Assembly (NCBI RefSeq): GCF_910592395.1
Contig: NC_088309.1
Coordinates: 8,744,501 to 8,808,500, forward strand
DNA length: 64,000 bases
Reading direction: 5' to 3'
From: Lineus longissimus
Taxonomy: Eukaryota > Nemertea > Pilidiophora > Heteronemertea > Lineidae
A program made the translations under genes and the position numbers. The notes beneath the pieces are model-generated. The model was not told the origin of the DNA. It saw only the letters and a list, made by a program, of their open reading frames with translations, and did no database searches. Position 1 is the first letter of the stretch, and each line of letters starts with the position of its first letter. Below are positions 34,319-45,436 of the stretch, piece by piece.

Positions 34319-34818
34319 TTGCACTGCTCAATAGTCTTTGTACTACAAGCAACAGTATTTTATTATTCTCATCAACCTCTACACCCATGTTCTATTTAAA
34401 GTGTATTCATTTCCCCATTGAATCCTATAGCTCAGCACAATAACCACTGGTCCACTATGGAATGACAAGGCAAATCATCCTCATCATTGCTGTGTACACG
34501 ATAGAGATTCCAAGGTGTTCTACATTACTAATGTTCTTTTGTCAGAAATTGGTCTTTTGTGAAATTTCTAATGTCTTCAGGCATCATGTCCTTGTTTTTT
34601 TGCCCATCACCTCGAGTACATGTATCATTGTCTTAGGATAGTTCACATAGCATTAAAGCAGACATCGACTGAGTTATTTCACAGCAGTAGAGTAGAACCT
34701 CACTATCAAGGACACCCTCAGGTCTCAGGACTAACAAATGTTGTTCTTAATTGAGAGGTGTCCTGTTGAATGGAAATTTCTGGCACTACATGTAGGCTGT
34801 TGCAATGTTTGCTAGTGT

Positions 34819-36057
34819 CTACCTGCCACGTGGAACTGGCAGGCGCTCGTCTTCCTCCTTGGGATTATCATCAGATATTGATGACCAATCAGGTACCCGC
34901 CCAGTAGAAGAAAATTGTTCCCTTGTTAGAGAGCGACTCCCCAGCACTTCAAGAGCTCCGAATATTGCACCACCCAACCAAGCAGCATAATTTTCTTTGG
35001 CAGGTAGCTTATGGAACTTGAAAACCTGGATGGCCAAGTCCTCCTTATATTTTGGTTTTTCCATCAAGCTGTATAGCTCATCTTTAAGCCGTGCTTTAAA
35101 TCCAGGTGCCATTGACGTCCCCCCTATGATGACAATGTTCTCTGAAAGGTATCGTCGCATGTCAAGAGGACACTTTCTAATCGCATCAAGGATAAGTGTA
35201 GCAACAGATCTTTCCTCATTGTCCTGCTCAAACAACACTTCATAAGCAGATTCTCTAATCTTTCCGTCAATGTGCAACATCTTCTCACCATCTAGGGGGT
35301 AGTCCACACCAGGTGGTGGCTTTGGACCTGTCGCACCGTCCTCCCCATACCCACTCTCCTTCAACCGGGCAGCGTGGATACCCTCAGCACGATCGAACTT
35401 CGTCGTGAAGCAACACCTCACTTTGATATCCTCTAGGATCCTTTCTTCGATGGAACTAATCACAGAAGAAAGTGGCCGTTCTCCCTGCTCCTGTGTTGTG
35501 ACATTAGCTCCTTCCAGAAGCTGAGATTGTAAATTTGTTTGAACAGCTTTTCCTCCTAGAGGTATCGCCTCCCACGCTTTCAGGACTGGAATACCTTCAT
35601 AGATTGGAAGCACTAGAGATTCTGTAAAGCCTACATCTATAACGAGACCAGAGTTTGCCGCCAAAGTGAGGAGAGCCAACTGATGCGATGGCGCGAATAG
35701 TACAGACGGAACTTCGTAATGCCGGAACAGAACTCGTGCGAGCATATCACGAAAGCTCGACTGACATAGAATCGATTCACATATCACGACTCTACGATCC
35801 TTTGGGTTGACTAGTAAGTGCCGGAAGTATATTTTATGAAGATATTCAACGAGAACATCGTACAGCTCTTCTTTATCAATGAAGTCAATGATCTTCACCA
35901 ACTGTCCAGTTTTTGGTCTGACAAGTTCAGAGGGCAAGATGCACCTTGGCCCATTTTCACCAGCAAAACCACTTTTAGTGTAAGCTGCGCCAATGTCAAG
36001 CACCACTGCTGTCTTCTCTCCCGTGTAGCTGACATGAATACCTTCAAAAAGAGGCAT
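34819..36057 (-). CDS. ACTR10: Actin-related protein 10 (Arp11), dynactin pointed-end subunit
   Basis: A single open exon encodes 412 residues (human 417). The start MPLFEG matches the family, followed by the nucleotide-pocket motif AVVLDIGAAYTKSGFAGENG. Other hallmarks are LYFRHLLVNP-type (IYFRHLLVNPKDRRVVICES), VLFAPSHQLALLTL, SLVLPIYEGIPVL, PPGVDYPLDGEK, EQDNEERSVATLILD, IIGGTSMAPGF, AAWLGGAIFGAL and GRVPDW. Arp11 caps the pointed end of the dynactin filament and helps recruit the complex to cargo for dynein transport; this is family knowledge. The lack of any intron is odd, because every other conserved housekeeping gene here is split. It lies 310 bases head to head from GNB5, and the reading frame is intact from end to end, so it looks functional. 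Confidence 0.96.
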   Translation of the reverse strand: MPLFEGIHVSYTGEKTAVVLDIGAAYTKSGFAGENGPRCILPSELVRPKTGQLVKIIDFIDKEELYDVLVEYLHKIYFRHLLVNPKDRRVVICESILCQSSFRDMLARVLFRHYEVPSVLFAPSHQLALLTLAANSGLVIDVGFTESLVLPIYEGIPVLKAWEAIPLGGKAVQTNLQSQLLEGANVTTQEQGERPLSSVISSIEERILEDIKVRCCFTTKFDRAEGIHAARLKESGYGEDGATGPKPPPGVDYPLDGEKMLHIDGKIRESAYEVLFEQDNEERSVATLILDAIRKCPLDMRRYLSENIVIIGGTSMAPGFKARLKDELYSLMEKPKYKEDLAIQVFKFHKLPAKENYAAWLGGAIFGALEVLGSRSLTREQFSSTGRVPDWSSISDDNPKEEDERLPVPRGR

Positions 36058-36367
36058 ATTGTCATATAATCGTCAAAATATCAGATGAAAACGAAGGAGT
36101 GTCTTCTTTCTGCACTGTCTTCGTGCATCGATTTGTCTCAATTCCGGAAACGAAAGGATATTCGGAACTGATAAGTTAGACTGGTCTTTTCCATTTCCTT
36201 TCAAAAGGTGTCCTTTTCTTCCCATCAAACTTTATGATACAATTATTCTTATTATGATAAGAAACTTCAACTTAAAATGTTTTGCTTTATTTGCCAAAAG
36301 ATGACCTCTATTAACTACAAATTGATATAGCTCCCTGTCGTACCCCTTCTTCCTCAAGTAAATCAAG
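36058..36367. promoter_or_regulatory. Putative bidirectional promoter of ACTR10 and GNB5
   Basis: Only 310 bases separate the two start codons. A palindromic TTCCGGAA (ETS-type core CCGGAA) lies near 36142-36149. The GNB5 start itself reads CAAGATGGCAGC, which fits a YY1-type site over the start codon. There is no evident TATA box at a fixed position. Both assignments are motif matches only. Confidence 0.55.
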
Positions 36368-39300
36368 ATGGCAGCAGAAGGATTGAGGGTTGAGCCTCAG
36401 CAAGATTCAATCGAAGCTCTCAGTCGAGAGGTGGAATCTTTGAAGTCCAAATTAGAAGAAGAGAAAGCCAAACTAAATGATGTTGATAGTAAGCGATTTG
36501 TTTCGAAATCGCAATACCCTGATTTGTGAAATGAACCCAATATATGCAGTACTCTTCTTGGCCTCTGCACTCCATGCACTATGCACTGCAGTACATGCAT
36601 GTACTACATGATGTGCATGAAAATGTCAAAACTTTGCAGTGACATTCACATTCACATGGCTAATCAAGTAAGTTTTCCCCTTATTTGCAGTGACATTCAC
36701 ATTCACATGGCTAATTAAGTAAGTTTTCCCCTTATTTTCAGTGACCGTTGTTGCCCAACGCTTGGATAGCTTATCAACCTTCAATATCAAGCAGCGGAGA
36801 GTGCTGAAAGGCCATCAAGGAAAGGTGTTGTGTATGGACTGGTCTGCTGATAAGCGTCACGTTGTTAGCTCATCCCAGGTAGGTCAATAAAACTTCAAGT
36901 ATACCAGCATCTTTTTTGGTTTGGCTTGGCTTCATTGATTGTAGTTGTACATAGGCCTATACTCAGTCACAGTAACTTCCAATGCTGTGAATACTCCAAG
37001 GGTGAATCTTTGACTGATTTCTCAGCCCTCTTTTTGGGACTAGAGTTCTATTTCATAAATGTTTGCCAATGATTCACAATGGGCCATGTATTACCAATCT
37101 CTCACTCTCGGGTAATTTTCCATAGTACCTTTGAAATTGTGTGTCGTACATTTTGTATGTTAAAACTCTTCTTTCAGGATGGAAAAATGATAGTATGGGA
37201 TGCATTCACTACAAATAAAGTAAGTACGATGATAACTTGCCGTGTTGGACTAGATTTGTGTTCTGAAATTTGAAGTGAGCATGCGCTGATCTAAAGTTCA
37301 TGTAATCCACACCTCAACGTGAAGTTTGCCTTTAGAGCTGCTTATCTAATTTTGCTCTATAACCTTGTTGTATCCCAAATCATGGTGAGTTTGTTCTTTG
37401 CTTCAGGAGCATGCAGTAACCATGCCAACAACATGGGTGATGGCGTGTTCCTATGGACCATCAGGATCAGTTGTAGCATGTGGGTAAGTTGATTAGTCGG
37501 CGAGAAAGCTAGAATTGATTGAAATCTTGGCAGTAATCTTTCAAGGAACATTCAGACTGACAATTTTTGTTTGCTGTTCTTCTTACATTGACCTTCTATT
37601 AATTTATTTTCCAAAACCACAAAATGTATACATGTAGGCCTCTTGACACAAAAGGTTCTGATATCACAGGAAGTGTGCCTGTTTTAAAGGTGTGGATTAT
37701 ATTTGGGTGAAATGTCATATATACAATTAATATTTCTGTTGTCCATCTTATAATAGATTTCTCTTTGCTTTACTGTGAATTAATGTCTTTTCAGTGGATT
37801 GGATAACAAGTGTACCCTGTATCCTTTGAGTTTGGATGAAGATCCTGCTGCCAAGAAGAAAGCAATTGCCACACACACCAGCTACTTGTCTTGTTGTTCA
37901 TTTACACATTCAGACCACCAGGTATATATCATGCAGAGAAAATAATTCATTGGTATTTGTTTACCAGCTTTGATACTCAGTTGTCCACCTTGAGTTGCCC
38001 TACATAGTATGTTTGTGTAAAACCTTCCCAAAAGCAGTCTTGATTGAGTGGCAGCAGATTTTTATCCGTCAGGGATTCTAAAGAAGCTCTGAATATCAAG
38101 GTAAAACAAATTGATGTAAATTTGGAGCAAAGTCAAGGTACTTTACATATTTATGTCCCTATTCTTCTTCCGTCTCCAATAAAGTTAACATGCTGTTATC
38201 GACATGACAGCATTGCTTTTCTGATAAATTATTTTCCCTTCAGATCCTGACGGGTAGTGGGGATGGTACCTGTGCTCTCTGGGATGTGGAGAGTGGCGCT
38301 ATGATGCAGAGTTTCCATGGCCATACTGGTGATGTGATGAGTTTGGATCTGTCTCCCTCAGAAGCTGGTAACACATTTGTGTCTGGAGTGAGTATCTTTC
38401 ATTGGTTGGTATAAAAAGTCAGCTGATCAAATTACTTTCTGACTAAGAAATGATATTCTTTATCTTGGAACTAAGAAGCGCTCTAGGCTTCCGAGTAAAT
38501 GGTGATATATATCACTGCAGATATCTTCAAAATATGAGGAACTTACTCACTTGATAGGGTATGTATTGGTGAGGTTCTGATTGAGAAAATATTTTGTACC
38601 GAAGTTTCATCTCGACAACGTCTTGAAGAAGGCAAAAGGAACGCGATTAAAGGTTGTTGGATTAAATTTCTGCATATGATATTTACTGGTATGTTTACTT
38701 TCTGCGTAGGGCTCGGTATGTAAACTCTTGAAATTCTATGTATGGGCCATTAGTTCGTAATCATCATCACAATTTTCCATTAAATTTGTAATTGCTACAG
38801 TCCATCTTGGAATTAAATTCATATCAAGATGTTACTGAAAAGTATAAAATTTACATGAAAGATTGTGATGGTTTGAAAATGCTTCATTTTGTGGTATTGT
38901 ACGACATAATATTCTGTTTGAGATAGACAAGTGATACATATTTAGGCTTTGTTACTGATCATCATAGGTCTATCCTCATGTGAATATCATTGACTCCAAT
39001 ACTGTCTCGCAATGTAAATATAGGCTTCTTTATATTGTGATTATACAGGGTTGAACAAAATAATTGTGATGATGGCCTTAGCCTTTTGGGACTTAATTAG
39101 TTAGGGGTCCTACTGATCGTTTAGTAATGAACTTTTGCATTGCACTAAGAACTTACTTATACTTACAAAACAACGATGCTAAAGTGTTTAAAGAAGAAAG
39201 GTCTCAATGTATTACTGAAGTTTACGGAGTCCCTGAATAGAGGGGCAGTTCTGAAATGTATCAGAAGATGAAAACAAACATGATACAATCTGGCAATATC

Positions 39301-41587
39301 TTGGGACACGTCTCCTTTAAATTGCTCCGAGTTAACAGTCAACTTTAACCTTTCAAGGTCATTGCAATTACTTTGACTCCTGTATAAAGAGATGCATGTT
39401 GATATTGTTGGCTTTTCTGGGCATGTTTTAACTTCAAATGCCCCGTACAGCATGACTGTTTGTTGTATGGTAACTACGTGTTTTTTCACTTCTTTTTTTA
39501 GGAATAGACAGTCAAGAAAACTGTATATATTTATCGTATTGATACAATTATTTGTGACAAAATATACGAAGTAATTGCAAGGCTGATTATTAAATTTGTT
39601 ATTGCGGTTGATTATTACATCTATAGTGTGCATGCTTTTTAGTTTGATCAATTTTCAAAATAAAAACTACCGTTACCGGGTATGTCAATTCAGCTTTGAA
39701 TTCGTTGTTGTGGTCAGGAAGAAGCATTCATCTCAAATAGTCTAAAAAAAGTACACATTGAAGTACGAAGTATGGGGCTATAGTTCCAGAAACACTTTGA
39801 AACCAAAGCTTGATTCTCAGCTTGATTATAAAAATCAGGTTATTGAATGCTGGCATGCATGTTTAGAATTTGGGCCAAATTTTGGGGGTAGGGGAAATCA
39901 AAACTGCAATTACTCCGTATGTGGAAGGAATAATTAAACAAGTGGTCACTCACATTGTTGCTTTTGTGTCAGGTACTCACTGATATCAATTACTTCCTAA
40001 GTTCTATGCAACATGATGAATGTTTACAAATTGTTGTGATGTCATCAAATACCCGTCTATAGAGTTTTTTTGTTTCAGGGATGTGATAAGGCTGCCCATA
40101 TCTGGGACATGAGAACAGGCCAGTGTGTCCAGGTGTTTGAGGGTCACGACTCTGATATCAACAGTGTGAGATTCTATCCAAGTGGTGATGCTTTTGCTAC
40201 GGGCTCTGATGATGCAACGGTACGTATCTTATGGTATGAATAGATCCCAAATGAGCCAGATTCGTATCTGGTTTTTAGCACTCGCAGCCTCATCTTAGGT
40301 TTTAAGTCCTGAAAATACTTGTCGCAATCAGAATTATATCACAAGCTAGAGTTCTTCACAAGCAATGGAGAATGGCTGGGACCGTGACTGGTTTAATGTT
40401 ATCTCCATCAATATGTTTGACTTGGACAGCTGTACAAGGGATGAGTGGCACTGTGGTGTTGATCAAACTGATATGGAACAGACACACTGTCGCTTGTTTC
40501 AATTAGTACAAAAAGTCATATCTTGTCTGGTGTCTCGTTTCAGTGTCGATTATTTGATCTTCGAGCCGATCGAGAAGTCTGTTGCTACAAGAAAGAAAGT
40601 ATTATATTTGGATGCAACTCAGTAGACTTTTCATTAAGTGGTAAGTTTTTCATTGTCAGCATAAGAGGTGGTACTGATTTATTTTCACCAACCGGTAGTT
40701 AAGGAGCGGCTGTGTACTGGTGGCTCGGATTCTCGGTTAGTGGTCAAGAAGTCCCTGGTTCAAACCCCACAGTCGGTGTGACACTTTAGGCAGGTCTCTT
40801 TGTCTATCTTGCATTACTCCACCGAGGTGTAATAATGGAGACCAGTCAAAAATGCTCGGGTTGCAGTGCTCCTAAACGGTTTCAGATTCGACCAGGGGTT
40901 AAAGTGTGAAGTCGGATGAAAGGGTTGTACATTTCATAAAAAAGCTCAACATCTTTATTTAGCATTTTCTCTTCCACCAACTTATAGCTTGTTCTTTTCA
41001 TTTTCAGGTCGTCTTCTCTATAGTGGTTACAATGATTACACGGTGAATGTTTGGGATGTGCTAAAGGGCTCACGCATCACGATACTCTACGGCCATGATA
41101 ATAGAGTCAGTTGTTTAGGCATATCACCAGATGGCACTGCTCTATGTACAGGAAGCTGGGATTATACGCTAAGGGTACGTAGCAGGTGACAATCCAGCAT
41201 TAATAGGTGATAAGTGAGCGTTCTTAGAGATTCAAGTAATTGACCACATGGCCCACTGTGATAAAGCAGATCCTGTAAAACTTGTAATACTCTTTGTCTT
41301 TGTTCCAATCCAAATGTTTTAAGTCCTGAAAACACTTGTCACAATCAGAATTATATCACATGCTAGAGTTCTTCACGAGCAATGGAGAGTGGCTGGGCAT
41401 TACAGAGCCTAACTTGCCACTTACAGAGCCCGAGTGGTGAATTAGGAACCCAGGGATCATCTCTTGTATACTTGAACCTGACTAGTTCTAGTAAATCAAT
41501 GACAATTTTGGGGTCAAAATTTGACTCTCATTTTGGTGAGCTTAATGCTGCTACTTCCATTGCTTTTCTTTTCAGATTTGGGCATAA
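36368..41587 (+). CDS. GNB5: G-protein beta-5 subunit (WD-repeat protein)
   Basis: Ten coding exons: 36368-36488, 36742-36878, 37178-37219, 37407-37483, 37795-37921, 38244-38387, 40079-40219, 40544-40640, 41008-41174 and 41576-41587. All phases agree and give 354 residues (human short form 353). The N-terminal helix ([19 protein letters not shown]) is the coiled coil that in beta-5 pairs with the GGL domain of R7 RGS proteins. Seven WD blades follow, with signatures [52 protein letters not shown] (after the join), [17 protein letters not shown] and [13 protein letters not shown]. The last exon encodes just IWA and the stop, the standard Gbeta ending. Beta-5/R7-RGS complexes speed up GTP hydrolysis by Galpha-i/o; this is family knowledge. 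Introns carry a SINE, an 80-base duplication and a triplicated acceptor. Confidence 0.97.
36636..36741 (+). repeat. 51-bp tandem duplication covering the GNB5 exon 2 acceptor
   Basis: The segment starting GCAGTGACATTCACATTCAC and ending before the next TTGCAG repeats with 51-base period. AG dinucleotides at 36639, 36690 and 36741 each precede TGAC. Only the last leads into the conserved exon 2 coding sequence. Using either upstream AG gives a stop codon within about 11 codons. Confidence 0.85.
40301..40380 (+). repeat. 80-bp direct repeat, copy 1 (GNB5 intron 7)
   Basis: The stretch from TTTAAGTCCTGAAAATACTT to GCAATGGAGAATGGCTGGG recurs at 41318-41397 with about 6 differences and no length change. 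The copies are 1017 bases apart in different introns. This suggests a short interspersed element or a local copying event. Confidence 0.85.
40701..40870 (+). mobile_element. tRNA-derived SINE in GNB5 intron 8
   Basis: AAGGAGCGGCTGTGTACTGG begins the element. The B-box-like GGTTCAAACCCCAC follows at about 40757, and the body reads CAGGTCTCTTTGTC onward. It is similar to 25532-25640 and in gene orientation. It cannot form a normal tRNA. Confidence 0.7.
41318..41397 (+). repeat. 80-bp direct repeat, copy 2 (GNB5 intron 9)
   Basis: This is the partner of 40301-40380. It lies between GNB5 exon 9 and the tiny last exon. Confidence 0.85.
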
Positions 41588-43233
41588 TAGATACTTCCTG
41601 TTAGAGGTTACGTCGTGTTTGTTACATCAGGATGTCACTGTATATAGTCATTTTACTGCAATGAAGAGGTCAAGCTTTTAGGGGAAACTTTCAGAACTGT
41701 TTGTGCCAAAAACATGTGTAATTGTTTTGTTCTGCTTTGCGCAGAGTTTATTCAGAATTGATACATGTAGTATCCTTTTGCTGATTTTGTGATAGGTACT
41801 TAAGTGCTTATTTATTTGCAAGTTAGCGACTCTGGGTAATTAGAAAGGCATAATGTCGTTATCAACATCTGAAAAGCAGCATTGCAGAACTGCACGTGAA
41901 TATTTGACGGTGTATAGTACCGTAAAGCAGTTATTATAAAAAGAAGTACAGGTCTTATTTACTTATTATTCATTTTAAGTTCTGCTTGTAATCAAATCTC
42001 AGTCGTCTTTCTACATGTTATTATTATCTAAATTACTCAAGTTTTATTTTGTTATCTTTGTACTCTGTTATTTTACACTAGATTTAAAAGTTATATTGTG
42101 TTGTTCTAAGTAATTATACTGTATATCTGAAGCCTGTCTGCTGTCGATCGAGATCATGTCATGTAAATTCTAAGATTTTTGTGGAGTGTCTTGGAACCAT
42201 TGGAGATATTTAGATCTTGATTTACTGTAGATTGGAGTGCCAACCAAAAACGTGCAATACTATATTTCATGGGACCATTTTAATTCCCTGTATGTCACCC
42301 ATGACTTTTCTGCTTAATTTCAACTCCCCCTATGTCTATAGGTGTTTAGGGACCACTAAAGCCATGTTTTACAGCAAATAAGTTGCTTCATTAAATGCCT
42401 TTCCCATCAAATAACCTATCTTTGGACAAGGTTTTCTCAACTTAAAACTTGAGAGAGTGGTGTATTTCGAAGTCCATACATGTATGTCAATCAAACGTTA
42501 AGAGATTGTCAGGTCTCATTCATCATTTTAAAGAACCTTCAATTTCAACTTACTCTTTGATCATAGTGGGTTTAGCGCATTATGGAATCAAATCTTCCCG
42601 AAATGTTTCCAAACATTTGGCTGACTTTTCTCGTCTTCTTTCCTGTCTGTCATGTATAATCCAGTTGCCATTTCATTTACTCTTTCCTGGGTTTATTTTA
42701 GCAAGCATGTTTGAGAAACATAGTTACTTGTTATCCAGGTGTTGATTTTTGCATTTTTTCGAGCATTTCCATGTACATGTACATGCCTGTTTTTTGTAAC
42801 AGGCAGTTGGAGAGAAGTTTGGTAATTTGGAAATGTTTTCAAATTTGAAAATTCTCCCTCGCGGCCAGGTATGTTTCTATTGCAGGTTTTATTTGTCCTT
42901 TACTAGCCTTGCGCATGTACGTGTATGAACTGAAGGACTATGCATAGTGTATGGTGGAAAGGTGTTTAAAGGTCTTGTTGAATCAAAGTGTAGCATGCTC
43001 CTATTTACATTTGTGTACAGATTATTGTCTGTTATCAGCTGAAGGTCACATCTTCCTCTCCAGAAATTTCTATGTTTTGGTGAATTTGCTAGGCTGTAAT
43101 ACTCTAAACCATAAAAGTCTTGCGCATATGAAATCAAAATTGCCGCATTAAAAGTACATTTTGAATGCATTTTCTTTCATAGTGTAAGATGATTCAGTTA
43201 TTCTGATACTAATCAAGTTTATCATGACATTAT
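41588..43233 (+). other. Probable 3' UTR of GNB5
   Basis: The sequence is AT-rich and has no protein-like frame. It runs from the GNB5 stop towards the AATAAA at 43911. The 3' UTR length is inferred only from that signal; an earlier end is possible. Confidence 0.4.
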
Positions 43234-43366
43234 AGGGAGACTATAGGCAGCAGCCAGGTAGGTCAGATTAATTTCCACACTGTTGCTGATAGGGGTCTCT
43301 GCTATTTCACAGTACATCAAAAGACTACACATTTTACCACCTATCTCCTACCTATAGTCTCACTTT
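43234..43366. mobile_element. Small hairpin element (family 3), copy downstream of GNB5
   Basis: The left end AGGGAGACTATAGGCAGCAG and the reverse complement of the right end (AGTGAGACTATAGGTAGGAG) match at about 17 of 20 positions. The element is about 133 bases. Related ends flank 14650-14749. Confidence 0.55.
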
Positions 43367-43910
43367 AAGCAATTCGACATTGATTTTGTGTTCTTGACCT
43401 GATACAGAGTAGATTAAAACCAGAAATCACTGCCAAGTAATTTGTGTACATTTTTTTGTCAAAGCATTTAACGCATATCATTTATTCTAGTCTAAGGCGA
43501 CACAATAAGTAAGGCCACAATCATGCCTTTTCATGAACAAATCAAGTCATGTAATTATCATAGACATAGTCTTTACCTGGGACTGGTAACCTTTTGACTG
43601 TCAGCCAAATTTGTTTACAAATTGCCTGAGGGCCGTCGGTATTGGTCTCCCGGGCTTATACTGAAAACCAAAATATCTTTCATCACATAATTTTGCTCTT
43701 ATCTTCTTCTGCTATGGATAGTAGAAGATTTCAAGCCTTTTGATAGTTAAGAAGCCTCGCTTAGTGTGTCCATAGAATTGTTAAGTAGTTCCATAGTCTA
43801 GAGAGATATGTTATTATCCAAATGTATTATATGTATATCTATATATCAGATTTATTATTAGAAGTCAATATCAGATTTTTGTAACAACCAGAAGTATAAA
43901 TGTGAAGCAA

Positions 43911-43916
43911 AATAAA
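43911..43916 (+). terminator. Candidate polyadenylation signal, GNB5
   Basis: AATAAA lies 2.3 kb after the GNB5 stop, just before the minisatellite array begins. It would imply a long 3' UTR. Confidence 0.4.
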
Positions 43917-44325
43917 GGATTTAACAGTTTATTACTGTTAGAAATCTAGCGTTCGAAGCCTTTTTGTTTCACTGCGAAACAGGCTTACTTCGCAGGGACA
44001 TGGATGACGGTCATGATGAATATGGAGAAGACGGTACATCTTAGTTCCATATGAATCTCGGAGAAGATGGCACATATCTGACTTCTGCCATATCACAGAA
44101 ATATGCTCTCTTCCCAATATTTATGCTGGCAACCATGTTCAGAGATGTACATGTAGTATCTTCTCCATATTCATACAGATCACAATGTCCCAGAGACACT
44201 TCTGACCATGTCACTCCAGAATAGTACTCAAGTTAGGTACTTGGAGTAGGTGCTACAAACAAGTGGTCTTCTAAACATTCGTACAGAGTGCAATGTCCCT
44301 GAGATGTGCTATCTCCGTAGAGCAC

Positions 44326-44449
44326 CATGGGTGATATGAATAAAGACAAGTAAATGCTTTTACTTCAGTTTTGTACAGAAAGGCCTAGTGTAAATGTACA
44401 TGGGGTTTTCAGTAAAAGCAATTGCTAGTCTTTATTCATATCACCCATG
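44326..44449. mobile_element. MITE-like hairpin element (family 1), inserted in the minisatellite
   Basis: It has perfect inverted ends GGTGATATGAATAAAGAC / TCTTTATTCATATCACC and the shared core TTTGTACAGAAAGGCCTAG. CATG flanks both sides. Removing the element restores a normal repeat unit (AGCACCATG then TCTCTTGGATGTGC), so the pre-insertion target can be read. It is the sister copy of 15790-15911. Confidence 0.8.
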
Positions 44450-44582
44450 TCTCTTGGATGTGCTGTAGCTTCATGCACACAACCATGTCCCTGAAAAATG
44501 CCATCTTCTCCATATTCATGCAGACAACCACGCCCCTTAGACTTGCTGTCTTCTAAATATTCGAACAGTCTATCATCTCCCT

Positions 44583-45436
44583 ATGACATGCCATCTTTCC
44601 CATCTTCATACAGACAGCAAAGTCCCAACGAAGTGTCCTCTTTTCCGTATTTATACAGACAATAACGTCCCTGATACTTGCAGTCTTGTCCATATTCATA
44701 CAGAATACCATGCAGCTAAGATCTGCCATCTCCTCATTATCAATGCAGATCACCATGTCCCTGATACACTTCTGACCATATCCTCAAGTATTGGCATAGG
44801 TGCTCCAAATAAATGGTCTTCTCAAGTTTCAGACAGACTGCATGTCCCTAAAATTTGCTGTCTTCTCCGTTTTCATGTAGAGAACCATGTATCTCAGATG
44901 TGCCGTCTTCTCAATCTTAACAGACCACCATGTCTCTGAGATGTGCCGTCTTCTCATTATCAATGCAGACCGACATGCCCCTGAGCTGTGCCGTATTCTC
45001 CATTGTGACATGACATGCCATCTTTCCCATCTTCATACAGACAGCAAAGTCCCAACGAAGTGTCCTCTTTTCCGTATTTATACAGACAATAACGTCCCTG
45101 ATACTTGCAGTCTTGTCCATATTCATACAGAATACCATGCAGCTAAGATCTGCCATCTCCTCATTATCAATGCAGATCACCATGTCCCTGATACACTTCT
45201 GACCATATCCTCAAGTATTGGCATAGACGCTCCAAATAAATGGTCTTCCCAAGTTTCAGACAGACTGCATGTCCCTAAAATTTGCTGTCTTCTCCGTTTT
45301 CATGTAGAGAACCATGTATCTCAGATGTGCCGTCTTCTCAATCTTCAACAGACCACCATGTCTCTGAGATGTGCCGTCTTCTCATTATCAATGCAGACAG
45401 ACATGCCCCTGAGCTGTGACGTATTCTCCATTGTTT
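44583..45436. repeat. Recent 427-bp tandem duplication within the array
   Basis: 44583-45009 and 45010-45436 are nearly identical at an offset of 427 bases. For example, CCATCTTTCCCATCTTCATA occurs at 44591 and 45018. Only scattered substitutions (such as GGTGCTCC versus GACGCTCC) and one single-base indel separate the copies. Confidence 0.88.

Larger units (their letters stand above)
32952..34818. other. 3' ends of POP5 and ACTR10; no further gene seen
   Basis: Convergent genes end on both sides. POP5 has candidate signals AATAAA at 33218 and 33310. ACTR10 has TTTATT (minus AATAAA) at 34313 and 34085. Open frames between them are short and not protein-like. Confidence 0.5.
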
